The notes: generated by a model from the sequence alone, not told the origin. DNA of 64,000 nucleotides from Dehalogenimonas sp. WBC-2 (GCA_001005265.1 CP011392.1:434001-498000); one strand, 5' to 3'. Shown: positions 55,460 through 64,000, counted from the stretch's first letter. Numbers and translations: made by a program.

Positions 55460-56210
55460 CATAGGTAATACCACTATATCAATCGGCGTTTATGATGACG
55501 AAAAACTTAAAGTAAGTTTACGGGTAGCCACGGTAATACAGCGGCTAACGGATGAATATGCGTCACTGTTGTTGCATCTGTTGGAGATCAACGGAATTCA
55601 TCCAAAATCTATCGATAAGGTAGCTCTTTGCTCCGTAGTACCGCCTTTGACCGGCACTTTTGAGGATATGTGCCGCCGTTATTTTAAGGCCGACCCGCTT
55701 ACTATTGGCGCCGGAGTCAAAACCGGGGTCAGGATCCGCATGGATAATCCGCTGGAGGTTGGCGCTGACCGTATTGTGAATGCTGCCGCTGCTTTCCATC
55801 TGTACAAGACGTCTTGTATCGTAGTTGACCTGGGTACGGCTACCACCTTTGATACAGTATCGGCCACAGGGGATTACCTGGGGGGTGCTATCGCTCCGGG
55901 GCTGGCTATGGCCGCTGAAGCTCTTACCTCCAGAACCTCGATGCTTCCCCGGATTGAACTTCACAGACCGGAAAAAGCCATCGGCACCAGCACAGTCAAG
56001 GCGATGCAGTCGGGTCTGGTTTTTGGCTATGTCAGCCTGGTAGAGGGTATCGTCTCCCGTATTCAGACCGAACTTCCTTTGCCAGCCAAAGTTATCGCAA
56101 CCGGCGGATATGCTGAATTACTGGCTGCCGAGACACAGATATTCAGTGTCATTGACCCGGAGCTTACCTTGTATGGTCTGCGCCTGATATACTTAATGAA
56201 CCGGGTTTAA
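55443..56210 (+). CDS. coaX: Type III pantothenate kinase
   Basis: 255 residues. Phosphorylates pantothenate, the first step to coenzyme A. LVIDIGNTTISIGVYDDEKL is the ASKHA phosphate-1 loop, VGADRIVNAAAAFHLY and VVDLGTATTFDTVS the phosphate-2 region, and GGAIAPGLAMAAEALTSRTS the substrate site. The later pathway gene coaBC follows after one small gene, so the segment is a coenzyme-supply cluster. Confidence 0.94.
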   Translation: MLLVIDIGNTTISIGVYDDEKLKVSLRVATVIQRLTDEYASLLLHLLEINGIHPKSIDKVALCSVVPPLTGTFEDMCRRYFKADPLTIGAGVKTGVRIRMDNPLEVGADRIVNAAAAFHLYKTSCIVVDLGTATTFDTVSATGDYLGGAIAPGLAMAAEALTSRTSMLPRIELHRPEKAIGTSTVKAMQSGLVFGYVSLVEGIVSRIQTELPLPAKVIATGGYAELLAAETQIFSVIDPELTLYGLRLIYLMNRV

Positions 56211-56326
56211 GCAGCAGGGCATTACAGTTGAAGGGCAGGTCAACGACTGAAATGCTCATTATCTGCCGTCGAATCTATCCTTTTTCCCAAGCGAAAGGAT
56301 TCAGCTTTGGAAGAATCGACAAATAA

Positions 56327-56701
56327 ATGATTCACATTATAGATGACTACTTCTTACTGGCAGGTTCAATTACCGCTGTTATTTTGGGGGGTATAGCCTT
56401 TTTTCTTACTCCCTATATGACCCGGCGTGCCGGTAATGCTAAAAAAGTGTTTCTTCCAATTTGGATCAGCCGCAGTGCGCTGGTGCTGATTACCGGGGTG
56501 GTGGTTTTAGGTGCGATAGCCTCTGTGGGTACAGAGAATGAGGCTGTCAGGTCGTTAACCCTTATCTCCGGTTTGGCGCTTCTTGCGGTTATGCTTACCA
56601 CCGGGCCTCGTGTTTACGCCTTTGCGCCCAAGTTGGGCAGGGTGGGCATGCCTCTGGAAATTATCGCCGCCTTGCTGATGCTGATAGGGAGTATCGTATG
56701 A
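56327..56701 (+). CDS. Small membrane protein of unknown function
   Basis: 124 residues with three or four hydrophobic segments (LLAGSITAVILGGIAFFLTP, ALVLITGVVVLGAIASV, LISGLALLAVMLTTG and LEIIAALLMLIGSIV). No known family recognised. It overlaps the coaBC start by four bases (ATGA), so it is translated together with it. Confidence 0.7.
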   Translation: MIHIIDDYFLLAGSITAVILGGIAFFLTPYMTRRAGNAKKVFLPIWISRSALVLITGVVVLGAIASVGTENEAVRSLTLISGLALLAVMLTTGPRVYAFAPKLGRVGMPLEIIAALLMLIGSIV

Positions 56702-57894
56702 TTTTTAAGGGTAAAAACGTCATTATAGGGATTACGGGATCAATTGCCGCTTATAAAGCCGCTGATATTGCCTCCAAGCTGGTTCAGGCTGGGGCGAATG
56801 TTGATGTCATCATGACGGAGTCGGCACAGAGGTTCATCACGCCTTTGACACTGGGTGCCATAATAAAACGGCAACCTGTAATATCAATGTGGGAGCAAGC
56901 AGGCGAATTTTCTATCGGGCACATAGCACTTGCCGGGAAAGCTGATGTGATCATCATCGCACCGGCGACAGCTAACACTATTGCTAAACTGGCTCATGGT
57001 TTGGCTGATGACGTGTTGGCAGCGGCGGTACTGGCGACCAAAGCCCCTGTGATTATAGCCCCGGCTATGAACGTTAATATGTATGAGAACGAGATTACTC
57101 AGGAAAATATCAAGAAACTGAAACAACGAGGAATTGTTTTTGTGGAGCCGGAAACCGGTCATCTGGCCTGCGGTACGACAGCCAAGGGACGTCTTGCGGC
57201 TACAGAAACGATATTAGCCACGGCGCGCACGGTGCTTGGATGTGGGGGTGAGCTGGCTGGAAAGACGGTGGTAGTCACCGCTGGCGGAACCCGTGAACCG
57301 ATTGACCCGGTACGTTATCTTGGTAATCGGTCATCCGGCAAGATGGGCTATGCCTTGGCTATGGCCGCCCGTGACCGTGGCGCATCGGTCAAACTTGTTT
57401 CCACGGTTGACTTGCCGGACACTACTGGGATTGAGGTATTCCGGGTCGAGACAGCTTCAGAGATGCTGGCTGTGGTGAAAGAGTCGGTCAAAGGAGCCCA
57501 TGCCCTCATCATGGCCGCTGCCGTGGCAGATTATCGGCCTGCGGATGCGGCCGCGGCCAAGATTAAGAAGGGCCGCGACGGGTTTGATTTAAAGCTGGAG
57601 TCGACGGAGGATATCCTCTCTGTGGTTGAAGGTGATTTTGTCCGGGTCGGCTTTGCCGCTGAGACTGGGGATTTGATTGCCAATGCTAAAAAGAAACTTG
57701 CCGCCAAGAACCTTGACCTCATCGTCGCTAATGATGTCACCGCTCCTGGCGCCGGTTTCGGTGCCGATACCAACAAGGTTACTCTGCTGCATAAGGATGG
57801 GCGGGTTGAAGACCTGCCGTTGATGAGTAAGAGTGAGGTAGCGGAAAGGATATACGATAACGTAGTAAGCCTGTTGAAGAGGCAGAGTGTCTAG
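56698..57894 (+). CDS. coaBC: Bifunctional phosphopantothenoylcysteine decarboxylase / phosphopantothenate-cysteine ligase
   Basis: 398 residues. CoaC flavoprotein domain (about 1-185): GSIAAYKAADIASKLVQAGA, catalytic His in SIGHIALAG, PAMNVNMYEN and the Cys loop ACGTTAKGRLA. CoaB domain (about 190-398): VTAGGTREPIDPVRYLGNRS followed by SGKMGYALA, and AAAVADYRP. Together they convert 4'-phosphopantothenate plus cysteine to 4'-phosphopantetheine. Confidence 0.95.
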   Translation: MIFKGKNVIIGITGSIAAYKAADIASKLVQAGANVDVIMTESAQRFITPLTLGAIIKRQPVISMWEQAGEFSIGHIALAGKADVIIIAPATANTIAKLAHGLADDVLAAAVLATKAPVIIAPAMNVNMYENEITQENIKKLKQRGIVFVEPETGHLACGTTAKGRLAATETILATARTVLGCGGELAGKTVVVTAGGTREPIDPVRYLGNRSSGKMGYALAMAARDRGASVKLVSTVDLPDTTGIEVFRVETASEMLAVVKESVKGAHALIMAAAVADYRPADAAAAKIKKGRDGFDLKLESTEDILSVVEGDFVRVGFAAETGDLIANAKKKLAAKNLDLIVANDVTAPGAGFGADTNKVTLLHKDGRVEDLPLMSKSEVAERIYDNVVSLLKRQSV

Positions 57895-57960
57895 GCACGA
57901 TTTAAATTTCACCCCAAAAAGCGGGAGTTGCATTTTTGGATGTTTTAGCAGGAGGATAAA

Positions 57961-58302
57961 ATGACTGAACAGGATAGTTTAATGGCTGAATCGCTGACAC
58001 TATCCAAACTTATAGCTTATCAAAAAGGCGCCGTGGTGAGCCGCACATTATCGGACAAGCCGTCAGGAACGATCACCATTTTTGCCTTTGATGCCGGACA
58101 AGGGCTATCGGAGCACTCAGCACCGTACGATGCTTTTGCCTATGCTGTTGATGGCGAAGCCAGCGTCACCATTTCCGGGAAGGCCCATCGGTTGATCGAA
58201 GGGCAGATGATAATTATGCCAGCAAATGAACCGCATTCATTGAAGGCGGTAACCGCGTTCAAAATGCTCTTGGTGATGATCCAATCAAAAACTGAAGCTT
58301 AG
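57961..58302 (+). CDS. Cupin-domain protein
   Basis: 113 residues, one small cupin barrel: GQGLSEHSAPYDAFAYAVDG and IEGQMIIMPANEPHSLKAVT give the two cupin motifs (metal-binding His candidates in EHSAP and EPHSL). The ligand is unknown. ATG follows AGGAGG with five bases between. Its 3' end overlaps that of the convergent sensor-kinase gene by four bases. Confidence 0.85.
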   Translation: MTEQDSLMAESLTLSKLIAYQKGAVVSRTLSDKPSGTITIFAFDAGQGLSEHSAPYDAFAYAVDGEASVTISGKAHRLIEGQMIIMPANEPHSLKAVTAFKMLLVMIQSKTEA

Positions 58303-59702
58303 CCCTTTTCCTGACTGGCAGGCAGAGTAATGATAAAGGTGGTACCCTGGCCTGGCTGGCTTTGAACATTTATTTGACCACCGTGAGCGATAACCATTTG
58401 TTTTACGATGGCCAGGCCTAGTCCGGCGCCGCCCTCAATTCGGGAGCGGGAATCCTCGACCCGGTAAAAGCGGTCAAAGATATGGGCAAGGTCGTCAGCA
58501 GCGATGCCCTCTCCTGTATCGGCTACGGCGGCGGTAACTGCCAGCTTACCACCAAGCTCATCCGTACTCAGTGAAACAATGATATTGCCGCCTTCCGGGG
58601 TATGACGGAGTGCGTTAGATAACAGATTGGTCAAAATCTGTTCCAGTCTCACCCAATCAGCGGATACCGGCGGCAGGTTGACTTGGGCATCCAGTGATAA
58701 GGTGACCCCCTTGGCATCGGCCAACGGTCTGAACTGGTCAAGTTTGCGCCGGGTGAGGTCGGCCAAGTCTATTGATGATACATCAAGCTTAAGTTTACCG
58801 GCTTCAGCCAATGACAAATCCCGAAGATCGGAAATCAACCGGGTCAGCAGCACACTTTCTTCTTTGATGATACTTAATTGACGCTCGTCGGCAGGCAGCA
58901 CGCCTTCTTTCATGGCATCGATAGTACCGCTGATAATAGTCAATGGCGTGCGCAGCTCGTGGGCCACGTCGGCTAACAGGCGTTTGCGTGCCTGTTCACT
59001 ATTTTCAAGACTGACCGCCATGGTATTGAACGACTCAGCCAGCCGCCCAGTCTCGTCATGAGATTTAACATTAACCCGGTAGCCAAGATTACCCGATGCG
59101 ATCTCACGGGCGCCAGCCCCGAGTGCTTTTAACGGGCGGCTCAATTGATAGGCCAAGAATACAGCCACGATTAGTGCTATGGCTGCGGCAATGCCTCCCG
59201 AAATCCACAACCACTGGTTAGTCTGATCCAGAAAGCTTGCCTCGGCGTTATCTGCAAACTGCCCACCCATTCCCATGCCATTGCCCATCATGCCTGTTCC
59301 TGACGTTAGGCTCAAAGAGAAGAACTGGCCGATAACCGTACGGGGGCGAACCAGTTGGATATTACGTCCGCCACTCAATTCGGATTGAGCTACCGGTGTG
59401 CCTACCAACTGACCGCCTGTATCGGCGACAATGGTGCCGGTGCTATTTGCCAGAACCAACCGATCGCCATTGAAGGCCAACAACTCTTTTAAAGTATTGG
59501 CGACACCATTCCAACTATTCTGGTTCTGCAAATAATATACCGCAAGGGAATTACTTATTGATTCCATATAGACCGGATTGGCAGAGACGTAATTCTTGAA
59601 TTCCCGGTTAGTATTGACGTTAGTGAGTAGTGCCATCACTGATACGGAGATGATAGCTACCAGCAGTAGCGCGCCTCCGAGTTTTAATGTCAGGCTTCTC
59701 AT
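58299..59702 (-). CDS. Sensor histidine kinase with HAMP domain
   Basis: 467 residues. Membrane segment 1 (LGGALLLVAIISVSVMALL), an extracytoplasmic sensor region of about 135 residues, segment 2 (WLWISGGIAAAIALIVAVFL), HAMP (SRPLKALGAGAREIASGNLG), the H-box ADVAHELRTPLTIISG with the phosphorylated His, N-box NLLSNALRHTPEGG, and VADTGEGIAADDLAHIFDRF with GGAGLGLAIVKQM. The sensor region ends with a Gly/Met-rich run, GTGMMGNGMGMGGQF, that may bind a soft metal. It overlaps the response regulator stop by one base. Confidence 0.93.
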   Translation of the reverse strand: MRSLTLKLGGALLLVAIISVSVMALLTNVNTNREFKNYVSANPVYMESISNSLAVYYLQNQNSWNGVANTLKELLAFNGDRLVLANSTGTIVADTGGQLVGTPVAQSELSGGRNIQLVRPRTVIGQFFSLSLTSGTGMMGNGMGMGGQFADNAEASFLDQTNQWLWISGGIAAAIALIVAVFLAYQLSRPLKALGAGAREIASGNLGYRVNVKSHDETGRLAESFNTMAVSLENSEQARKRLLADVAHELRTPLTIISGTIDAMKEGVLPADERQLSIIKEESVLLTRLISDLRDLSLAEAGKLKLDVSSIDLADLTRRKLDQFRPLADAKGVTLSLDAQVNLPPVSADWVRLEQILTNLLSNALRHTPEGGNIIVSLSTDELGGKLAVTAAVADTGEGIAADDLAHIFDRFYRVEDSRSRIEGGAGLGLAIVKQMVIAHGGQINVQSQPGQGTTFIITLPASQEKG

Positions 59703-60391
59703 CAGGGCGTCTCAATCTTGTAACCGGCACCATAAATAGTGTGGATAAATGATGGCTTATCCGGGTCAGGTTCAATTTTACGGCGCAGGTTTTTGATATG
59801 GCTGTCAATGGTTCGTTCGTAGCCCTCATAACTGTCACCCTGTAGTCTATCCAGTAGTTCAGCACGGCTGAAAACTCGACCCGGGTGAGCTGCCAACAGG
59901 CTGAGCAAATCAAATTCGGTTGTGGTTAATTCTATCGTTTGCTCACCTATCATTGCCTGCCGCCGTTCATGGTCAACAGTAAGCGCTCCTACCGTGACTA
60001 TCTTGATGGCTGATTTAGGGTGAGCGCGCCTTAGGATCGCCTTGATACGGGCTACCAGTTCGCGTCCTTCAAATGGTTTGGTCAGATAATCATCTGCGCC
60101 TAGTCCCAAACCGACGATTTTGTCGGTTAGTTCATCGCGGGCGGTGAGCATGATGATCGGTACAATCGATTCTTTACGTATAATCCGGCAGACCTCATCA
60201 CCTGAAATTTTTGGCAACATCAAATCCAACACAATTAAATCTGGGTTTTCCTGATGGAATAATTTTATTGCAGTATCTCCATCATAGGCGCAAATTACAC
60301 GGAAATTTTCCCGCTCAAGATAGGCTCGAACGATATCGGTTATTTTTTGTTCGTCATCAACCACTAGTATCTTTTTGTTGGTCACATTCAT
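59702..60391 (-). CDS. OmpR/PhoB-family response regulator
   Basis: 229 residues. Receiver domain with Asp12 and Asp13 (VVDDEQKI), phospho-acceptor Asp56 (VLDLMLPKISGDE), Thr in IIMLTAR and Lys in LTKPFEGREL; C-terminal winged helix (ELTTTEFDLLSLLAAHPGRV, YEGYERTIDSHIKNLRRKI). DNA-binding partner of the kinase translated behind it. Confidence 0.95.
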   Translation of the reverse strand: MNVTNKKILVVDDEQKITDIVRAYLERENFRVICAYDGDTAIKLFHQENPDLIVLDLMLPKISGDEVCRIIRKESIVPIIMLTARDELTDKIVGLGLGADDYLTKPFEGRELVARIKAILRRAHPKSAIKIVTVGALTVDHERRQAMIGEQTIELTTTEFDLLSLLAAHPGRVFSRAELLDRLQGDSYEGYERTIDSHIKNLRRKIEPDPDKPSFIHTIYGAGYKIETP

Positions 60392-60455
60392 AATATAAAC
60401 CTGCCGAGCAGAAGGTGCAATTCTGAAAAATCATTTAGAAGAATGTTACAGTATT

Positions 60456-60490
60456 ACTAAGAGGCAGGATGCTAATTCCTGCCTCTTAGT
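60456..60490 (-). terminator. Hairpin terminator after the secreted Gly/Met-rich protein
   Basis: Perfect 14-bp stem (ACTAAGAGGCAGGA / TCCTGCCTCTTAGT) with a 7-base loop, 27 bases past the stop at 60517 and upstream of the response regulator. The U-tract is weak, so read-through into the two-component genes is possible. Confidence 0.65.
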
Positions 60491-60516
60491 GATAAATGAT
60501 GGGTGTCCACTTTTAT

Positions 60517-61020
60517 CTAGCGATGCATTCCCATACCACCGTTGCCGATACGCAGACCGGCTTGAGCGGTTTGAATACCATCACCTGCTATACCAAGACA
60601 ACCACCAAAGTCTCTGGGGCCGATGTTGGATGTTATCCTCAATTGAATATTATCTTTCATGGTTTGGATTATGAGATTGGCCTGTTCTTGGGTGATCCGG
60701 CCTGCTACAACGGCTGCCTGGAGAGTTGCCTGTCGTGATTCCACAATGGCTGCAACGAGGGCTTCTTCGGTTATGCCTTTAGTTGCGGCAATCTCAGCAA
60801 GAGTTAGACCGTCAACACGAAGATCGCAGAGCTCTCCCTGTGTCAGACCTAAAAGGTCGGTTATAACGGCCGAATTGCCGCCAAAACCACCCCCGAATCC
60901 TATTCTGCCACACGTACCTTGAACTGCCGGCTCATCGGCTGCGAAGGCCACTGTTCCGAAACCAACGCTGAGGGCAACCATGGTCAGGACTACTGCCGCA
61001 ATTTTCCAATGTCGTTTCAT
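60517..61020 (-). CDS. Secreted protein with Gly/Met-rich C-terminus
   Basis: 167 residues. Sec signal peptide (MKRHWKIAAVVLTMVALSVG, then a TVAFA cleavage region at about residue 27), a Gly-rich linker, and a helical part with LLGLTQGELCDLRVDGLTLA and ITEEALVAAIVESRQATLQA, similar in style to DUF2680-like secreted proteins. It ends GNGGMGMHR, echoing the GNGMGMGG run in the sensor domain of the kinase encoded next door. It lies upstream of the regulator and kinase on the same strand. Its function is unknown; metal binding is only a guess. Confidence 0.75.
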   Translation of the reverse strand: MKRHWKIAAVVLTMVALSVGFGTVAFAADEPAVQGTCGRIGFGGGFGGNSAVITDLLGLTQGELCDLRVDGLTLAEIAATKGITEEALVAAIVESRQATLQAAVVAGRITQEQANLIIQTMKDNIQLRITSNIGPRDFGGCLGIAGDGIQTAQAGLRIGNGGMGMHR

Positions 61021-61242
61021 TTCTTGTTTACCACCTTCCGTTTCTTCTTAGTTTAATAATAGCAGCCAAATATGGAGGCAATATGGACTAAGTTTGCTGA
61101 TATTAAGGAGTTTAGGTCTTAACTAGTGACCATCTGCTGAAATGATTTCCAACAAGCCAGGTGACATAAGTTACTTACAGTGGTGGCGGATAGTATTAAA
61201 ATTGGCGTTGCCAGCGTTGGCGAGACACAGTGGAGGAATAAT

Positions 61243-61440
61243 ATGTACAAAACAAAGGGTTGCCCCCGCTGCCATCATGGTGATGTTTATGGTGACAGTG
61301 ACCAATATGGCCGCTATGAGCAGTGTTTTCAGTGCGGCTGGGTGAATTATCCTGACAGGATGCTGTCTCAGGAGGAGGCTCAGGCAGAGAAAGGGGTACC
61401 GGTTGGCGCAGGCGTAAAAGATGGCCGTCGGCGAAGATAA
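61243..61440 (+). CDS. Small zinc-ribbon protein
   Basis: 65 residues. Two CxxC knuckles, KGCPRCHHGDVYGDSDQYGR and then EQCFQCGWVNYP, form a zinc ribbon like those of small regulatory or ribosome-associated proteins. The frame is open 21 codons further up, but ATG 61243 follows GGAGG with six bases between and starts right before the ribbon. The tail is Arg-rich (DGRRRR). Confidence 0.78.
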   Translation: MYKTKGCPRCHHGDVYGDSDQYGRYEQCFQCGWVNYPDRMLSQEEAQAEKGVPVGAGVKDGRRRR

Positions 61441-61456
61441 AGATTAGGTTCAAGAG

Positions 61457-61496
61457 TATACCAAAAAACCTCTCAATTGAGAGGCTTTTTGGTATA
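61457..61496. terminator. Bidirectional terminator between convergent genes
   Basis: TATACCAAAAA-A-CCTCTC and GAGAGG-C-TTTTTGGTATA with loop AATT (17 pairs around one A-C mismatch). A run of five Ts on the plus strand and six on the minus strand serve as U-tracts, so it can end both the zinc-ribbon and aminopeptidase transcripts. Confidence 0.85.
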
Positions 61497-61511
61497 TTGC
61501 TTCAAGAAGAG

Positions 61512-62618
61512 TTAGAAGTCTATGACGAATTTACCATCTTTATAAAGGATATCACCGTCAACACGAATCTCTCCGCCATTTCTGAGATCACATATCATAT
61601 CCCAATGAATGGCAGATTCATTTAGAGAGCCGGTTTCCGGGTAACCGGCCCCGAGTGCCAGGTGAAAGCTGCCGCCGATCTTCTCGTCGAACAATATTTC
61701 ACCGGTGAATTTGGTAATGCCCTCATTTGTACCGATGGCGAACTCTCCCAGACGCCGGGATCCTTCATCGGTGTCCAGAGTCTTCAAGAGGAACTCCTGA
61801 TTCTTTTCGGCAGTAGCCTTAACCACCTTGCCATTTTCGAACCAGAGGTGTACACCGGTGACCTCCCGCCCGCCTTCGATTGCCGGGTATGAAAAATAAA
61901 CATAGCCGTTGGCGGAGTTCTCCACCGGTCCGGTGAAAACCTCACCATCTGGCATATTGAATTGGCCGTCGCATTTCACGAAATTCCGCCCGGTTATCGA
62001 GAGTTTAAGATCAGTCTCAGGCGCGGTAATGTGTACTTCCCTACGGTCCTTGAGCCAATCAACAACTTTTTGAAGGCGAACGCTTTGTTTGGTCCAATAA
62101 CCAATCGGGTCGGCAATATCCGGCATACAGGCGGAATAGACGAAATCCTCATACTCTTCAAGGCTCATTTCGGCGTCCTGAGCCATTGCCGGAGTTGGGA
62201 AAGGAGCAATCACCCATTTGAGATCCCCCGAAGCTGAACGAGTCATCGAGGTTTTCATTAAATCCGTGCGAGCCCTGTCAAAAGCCACCATCTTTTCAGG
62301 AGCAATAGTGGAGAGTTTTTTGGTGTTATCTTCAGCTAAGATGGCAAAACGGGCGTCGTAATTTTCAATGACATAACGCGTTGGTTGATGAACAAACTGG
62401 AGTTGTTCCATAGAGCCGTGACGGAAGAGCAGATCATCGAAGTCGCCACGTGGCAGTACGATCGGGTGAGCCCCGGCATTTATTAGTTCAAGATAGATAG
62501 CACGGGCGAGAGGGATACCCATGCTGGGGGTGTTAATTACCGCTTTATCACCGGGTTTGATGCGTGTGGAATACTTAACCAAGAGTTCGGCTAATTTTTG
62601 AATTCTGATGTCTGCCAT
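61512..62618 (-). CDS. Aminopeptidase, M29 (thermophilic aminopeptidase T) family
   Basis: 368 residues. Metal-dependent exopeptidase. NMPDGEVFTGPVENSANGYV, the Glu in GEFAIGTNEGITKF, His in KIGGSFHLALGAGYPETG and SAIHWDMICDL with His and Asp are the M29 metal ligands and surroundings. The N-terminal half (RIKPGDKAVINTPSMGIPLA) is the usual substrate-access domain. Monocistronic between terminator and intergenic gap. Confidence 0.92.
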   Translation of the reverse strand: MADIRIQKLAELLVKYSTRIKPGDKAVINTPSMGIPLARAIYLELINAGAHPIVLPRGDFDDLLFRHGSMEQLQFVHQPTRYVIENYDARFAILAEDNTKKLSTIAPEKMVAFDRARTDLMKTSMTRSASGDLKWVIAPFPTPAMAQDAEMSLEEYEDFVYSACMPDIADPIGYWTKQSVRLQKVVDWLKDRREVHITAPETDLKLSITGRNFVKCDGQFNMPDGEVFTGPVENSANGYVYFSYPAIEGGREVTGVHLWFENGKVVKATAEKNQEFLLKTLDTDEGSRRLGEFAIGTNEGITKFTGEILFDEKIGGSFHLALGAGYPETGSLNESAIHWDMICDLRNGGEIRVDGDILYKDGKFVIDF

Positions 62619-62699
62619 AATAATCTCCTCAAAGCAAATAGTTAATATATTTTATCCTTCAAATGTTTTCGGGGCAAGGCACTCAATGACAAGTAATCC

Positions 62700-62728
62700 T
62701 TGATGAATTGCCGGGTCTTATATAATAT
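62700..62728 (+). promoter_or_regulatory. Promoter before the 62804 gene
   Basis: TTGATG (62700-62705), a 17-base spacer and TAATAT (62723-62728); a perfect TATAAT overlaps it at 62721-62726 with a 15-base spacer. Confidence 0.5.
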
Positions 62729-62803
62729 TACCGGTGGGCATCGTCCGATGACAGGAGTCTCATACGATGCTGAAAATTCCTGGTCATAGCTATGGGAGGT
62801 AAT

Positions 62804-63394
62804 ATGTTATCCAAAGCGCGTCGGATTCTATCCATCGAACTCAGAATGGGCCAGTACCTGTTAAAATGGGCCTTTCAGCGTATTCATCACCAGGATAATG
62901 AATACACCTATCATAAAAAGTCGGCTGCGATGGCGCTAACGTTCATTTTAATATTTGTTATTCCGCCTTCAATCCTGCTTCTGGGATTTATTTTGCCATG
63001 GCAGTGGTTAACATGGGTTTTAGGAGTTGCGGGGATATATGCGTTGTATTGGGTGGTAGGTTTGTATGCGTCAATGGTAGCTTTGCCACACAGATTCGAT
63101 ACGACGGCGCTGGTTATACATTACGGGGTTTTGGCTTGCGGTGAAATTCCATACACTATTATTGAGTCTTTAGCACTAAGCCAAGAAGGTCTTAATCAAA
63201 GTGGTGACGGATTAACCTTTGATGTTAATGAACCAATTGCTTATTTCAAGGTTGGGAGCATTACAACTATAAAGATTGAACTTAAAGAACCGGTTACTCT
63301 GCAATTATGGGGTAAGTCAACACAGGCTGTAAGTACTATTTTCATAAATGCTGACCGCCCTGACCAACTGGTAGAAAGGTTCAATGCCATTTAA
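62804..63394 (+). CDS. Membrane protein with possible PH-like C-terminal domain
   Basis: 196 residues, not assigned to a named family. A basic amphipathic N-terminus (MLSKARRILSIELRMGQYLL) is followed by two adjoining membrane helices (AAMALTFILIFVIPPSILLL and TWVLGVAGIYALYWVVGLYA) and a C-terminal beta-rich part beginning GEIPYTIIESLALSQEG and ending FINADRPDQLVERFNAI, a pattern seen in bacterial PH-like (YdbS/YdbT-style) domains. ATG 62804 follows GGGAGG; an ATG at 62792 is in frame but overlaps that ribosome site. Confidence 0.65.
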   Translation: MLSKARRILSIELRMGQYLLKWAFQRIHHQDNEYTYHKKSAAMALTFILIFVIPPSILLLGFILPWQWLTWVLGVAGIYALYWVVGLYASMVALPHRFDTTALVIHYGVLACGEIPYTIIESLALSQEGLNQSGDGLTFDVNEPIAYFKVGSITTIKIELKEPVTLQLWGKSTQAVSTIFINADRPDQLVERFNAI

Positions 63395-63666
63395 CGACAA
63401 GCAAAGGCGCATAAGTTTAATGGTGCGGCAGTCTTGGCAGGCAGCGATGTGCTATTTTGATTTTGTAGTAGTCTGGCAATGCAAGAGAGTTCTGGTAAAA
63501 TTAATTAGGAAATCACCTGATAAGTGCAAAAACCCGAAAGACTTAGATTCTGCCTACTCTTATTGGATTTTATGCAGTGCCGTTTAAAAGATCAATTGCA
63601 TGCTGTTTGATAGCATGTTAATATCATCCTAAGACTTTTGTAATTAAAACTCCCACGCGAGGGCCT

Positions 63667-64000
63667 GTGGATATTTTTAACATAAACGACCAATTGTCGA
63701 TGGAAACTAAAGCTCTTAGTTCTAAGCGTATCAATGTCACGATTTTTACGATTGATGCTCAGTTCAACGGGTATATTGAATGCCAGCAACAACAACGTTT
63801 GCTTGATGTGCTTAATGCTATAACAGACAGGAATAACATATTAGGGGATGATTTCTTAGTCATCAATGATGTGGATGTATATTATCTCCAACCCAAGAAT
63901 TCAATTATTAGGCATCTTAGTGTCGGCTATATCCGGCGAAACAATATTGTCTTTGTCGGTGAAAACAAATGTGCTAACGATTGCAAGTTAGAGATGCCCT
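63667..64000 (+). CDS. Uncharacterised protein, 5' part (runs off right edge)
   Basis: A 111-codon open frame continues past the window. From the GTG at 63667 it reads MDIFNINDQLSMETKALSSK; an internal ATG at 63700 is the alternative start but lacks a ribosome site, whereas GAGGG sits three bases before the GTG. Segments VTIFTIDAQFNGYIECQQQQ and RLLDVLNAITDR, then FLVINDVDVYYLQPKN, have the rhythm of DUF6812-like proteins (sensing or regulatory beta-barrel-like). This resemblance is weak. Confidence 0.6.
   Translation, partial: MDIFNINDQLSMETKALSSKRINVTIFTIDAQFNGYIECQQQQRLLDVLNAITDRNNILGDDFLVINDVDVYYLQPKNSIIRHLSVGYIRRNNIVFVGENKCANDCKLEMP

Noticed and set aside
63384-63587. 67-codon plus-strand frame overlapping the end of the 62804 gene
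   Set aside because: No ribosome site, no family resemblance, composition not gene-like; the 63395-63666 gap seems to hold only the start region of the next gene.

Overview
The window looks like a chromosomal segment of a Dehalogenimonas-like bacterium (class Dehalococcoidia, phylum Chloroflexota). The pointers are a decayed reductive dehalogenase gene (46407-47000), a short 'core' methionine synthase of the kind described from Dehalococcoides, a DAHP synthase with an N-terminal regulatory domain heading a complete shikimate operon, and moderate GC. This placement is inferred from gene content; no database search was run.

Left part (1-15.4 kb, almost all on the minus strand): the start of secA; an intergenic stretch with a promoter-bearing repeat; two genes encoding three GH130-type beta-propeller domains; a short-chain dehydrogenase; an integral membrane protein; and the operon aroF-aroB-aroD-aroE-aroK-aroA-aroC-pheA-tyrA, nine tightly overlapping genes that run from DAHP synthesis to prephenate. 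Upstream of aroF I see a sigma70-type promoter, a 27-residue leader peptide very rich in Phe, Tyr and Trp codons, and an intrinsic terminator: a ribosome-mediated attenuator. A bacterioferritin gene follows, then the frameshifted remains of a sensor histidine kinase.

Centre (16.1-35.9 kb, plus strand): one uninterrupted translation super-operon, rpsL-rpsG-fusA, then the S10, spc and alpha clusters, then truA-rplM-rpsI, closed by a strong terminator. It includes secY, adk, map, infA, rpmJ and rpoA. tuf is absent.

Right centre (36.1-45.7 kb, minus strand): a sugar-phosphate pair (PGI/PMI-type isomerase and phosphohexomutase) and a methionine/SAM cluster (MTA phosphorylase, core methionine synthase, a Lys/Ala-rich protein, an APH-like/P-loop kinase fusion, ahcY and metK).

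Accessory region (45.7-50.4 kb): a second copy of the promoter-bearing repeat, small palindromic repeats, an rdhA fragment followed by a probable rdhB remnant, then a long structured leader in front of a double-cubane-cluster (HgdB-like) reductase, its ATPase activator and a YedF-like protein.

Right end (50.4-64 kb): TauE/SafE permease, CorA, a queuosine-precursor-type transporter, a metallo-hydrolase, NAD(P)H-hydrate repair enzyme, coaX, coaBC, a cupin, a two-component system next to a secreted Gly/Met-rich protein, a zinc-ribbon protein, an M29 aminopeptidase and two uncharacterised genes, the last running off the edge.

The observations most worth following are the aromatic-codon attenuator of the shikimate operon; three promoters whose predicted start point falls on or next to a start codon (leaderless translation); the structured leader with a strongly ribosome-bound mini-ORF before the double-cubane reductase; and a pair of diverged repeats that both keep a promoter with 17-bp spacing. 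No tRNA, rRNA, CRISPR array, transposase or integrase was found.
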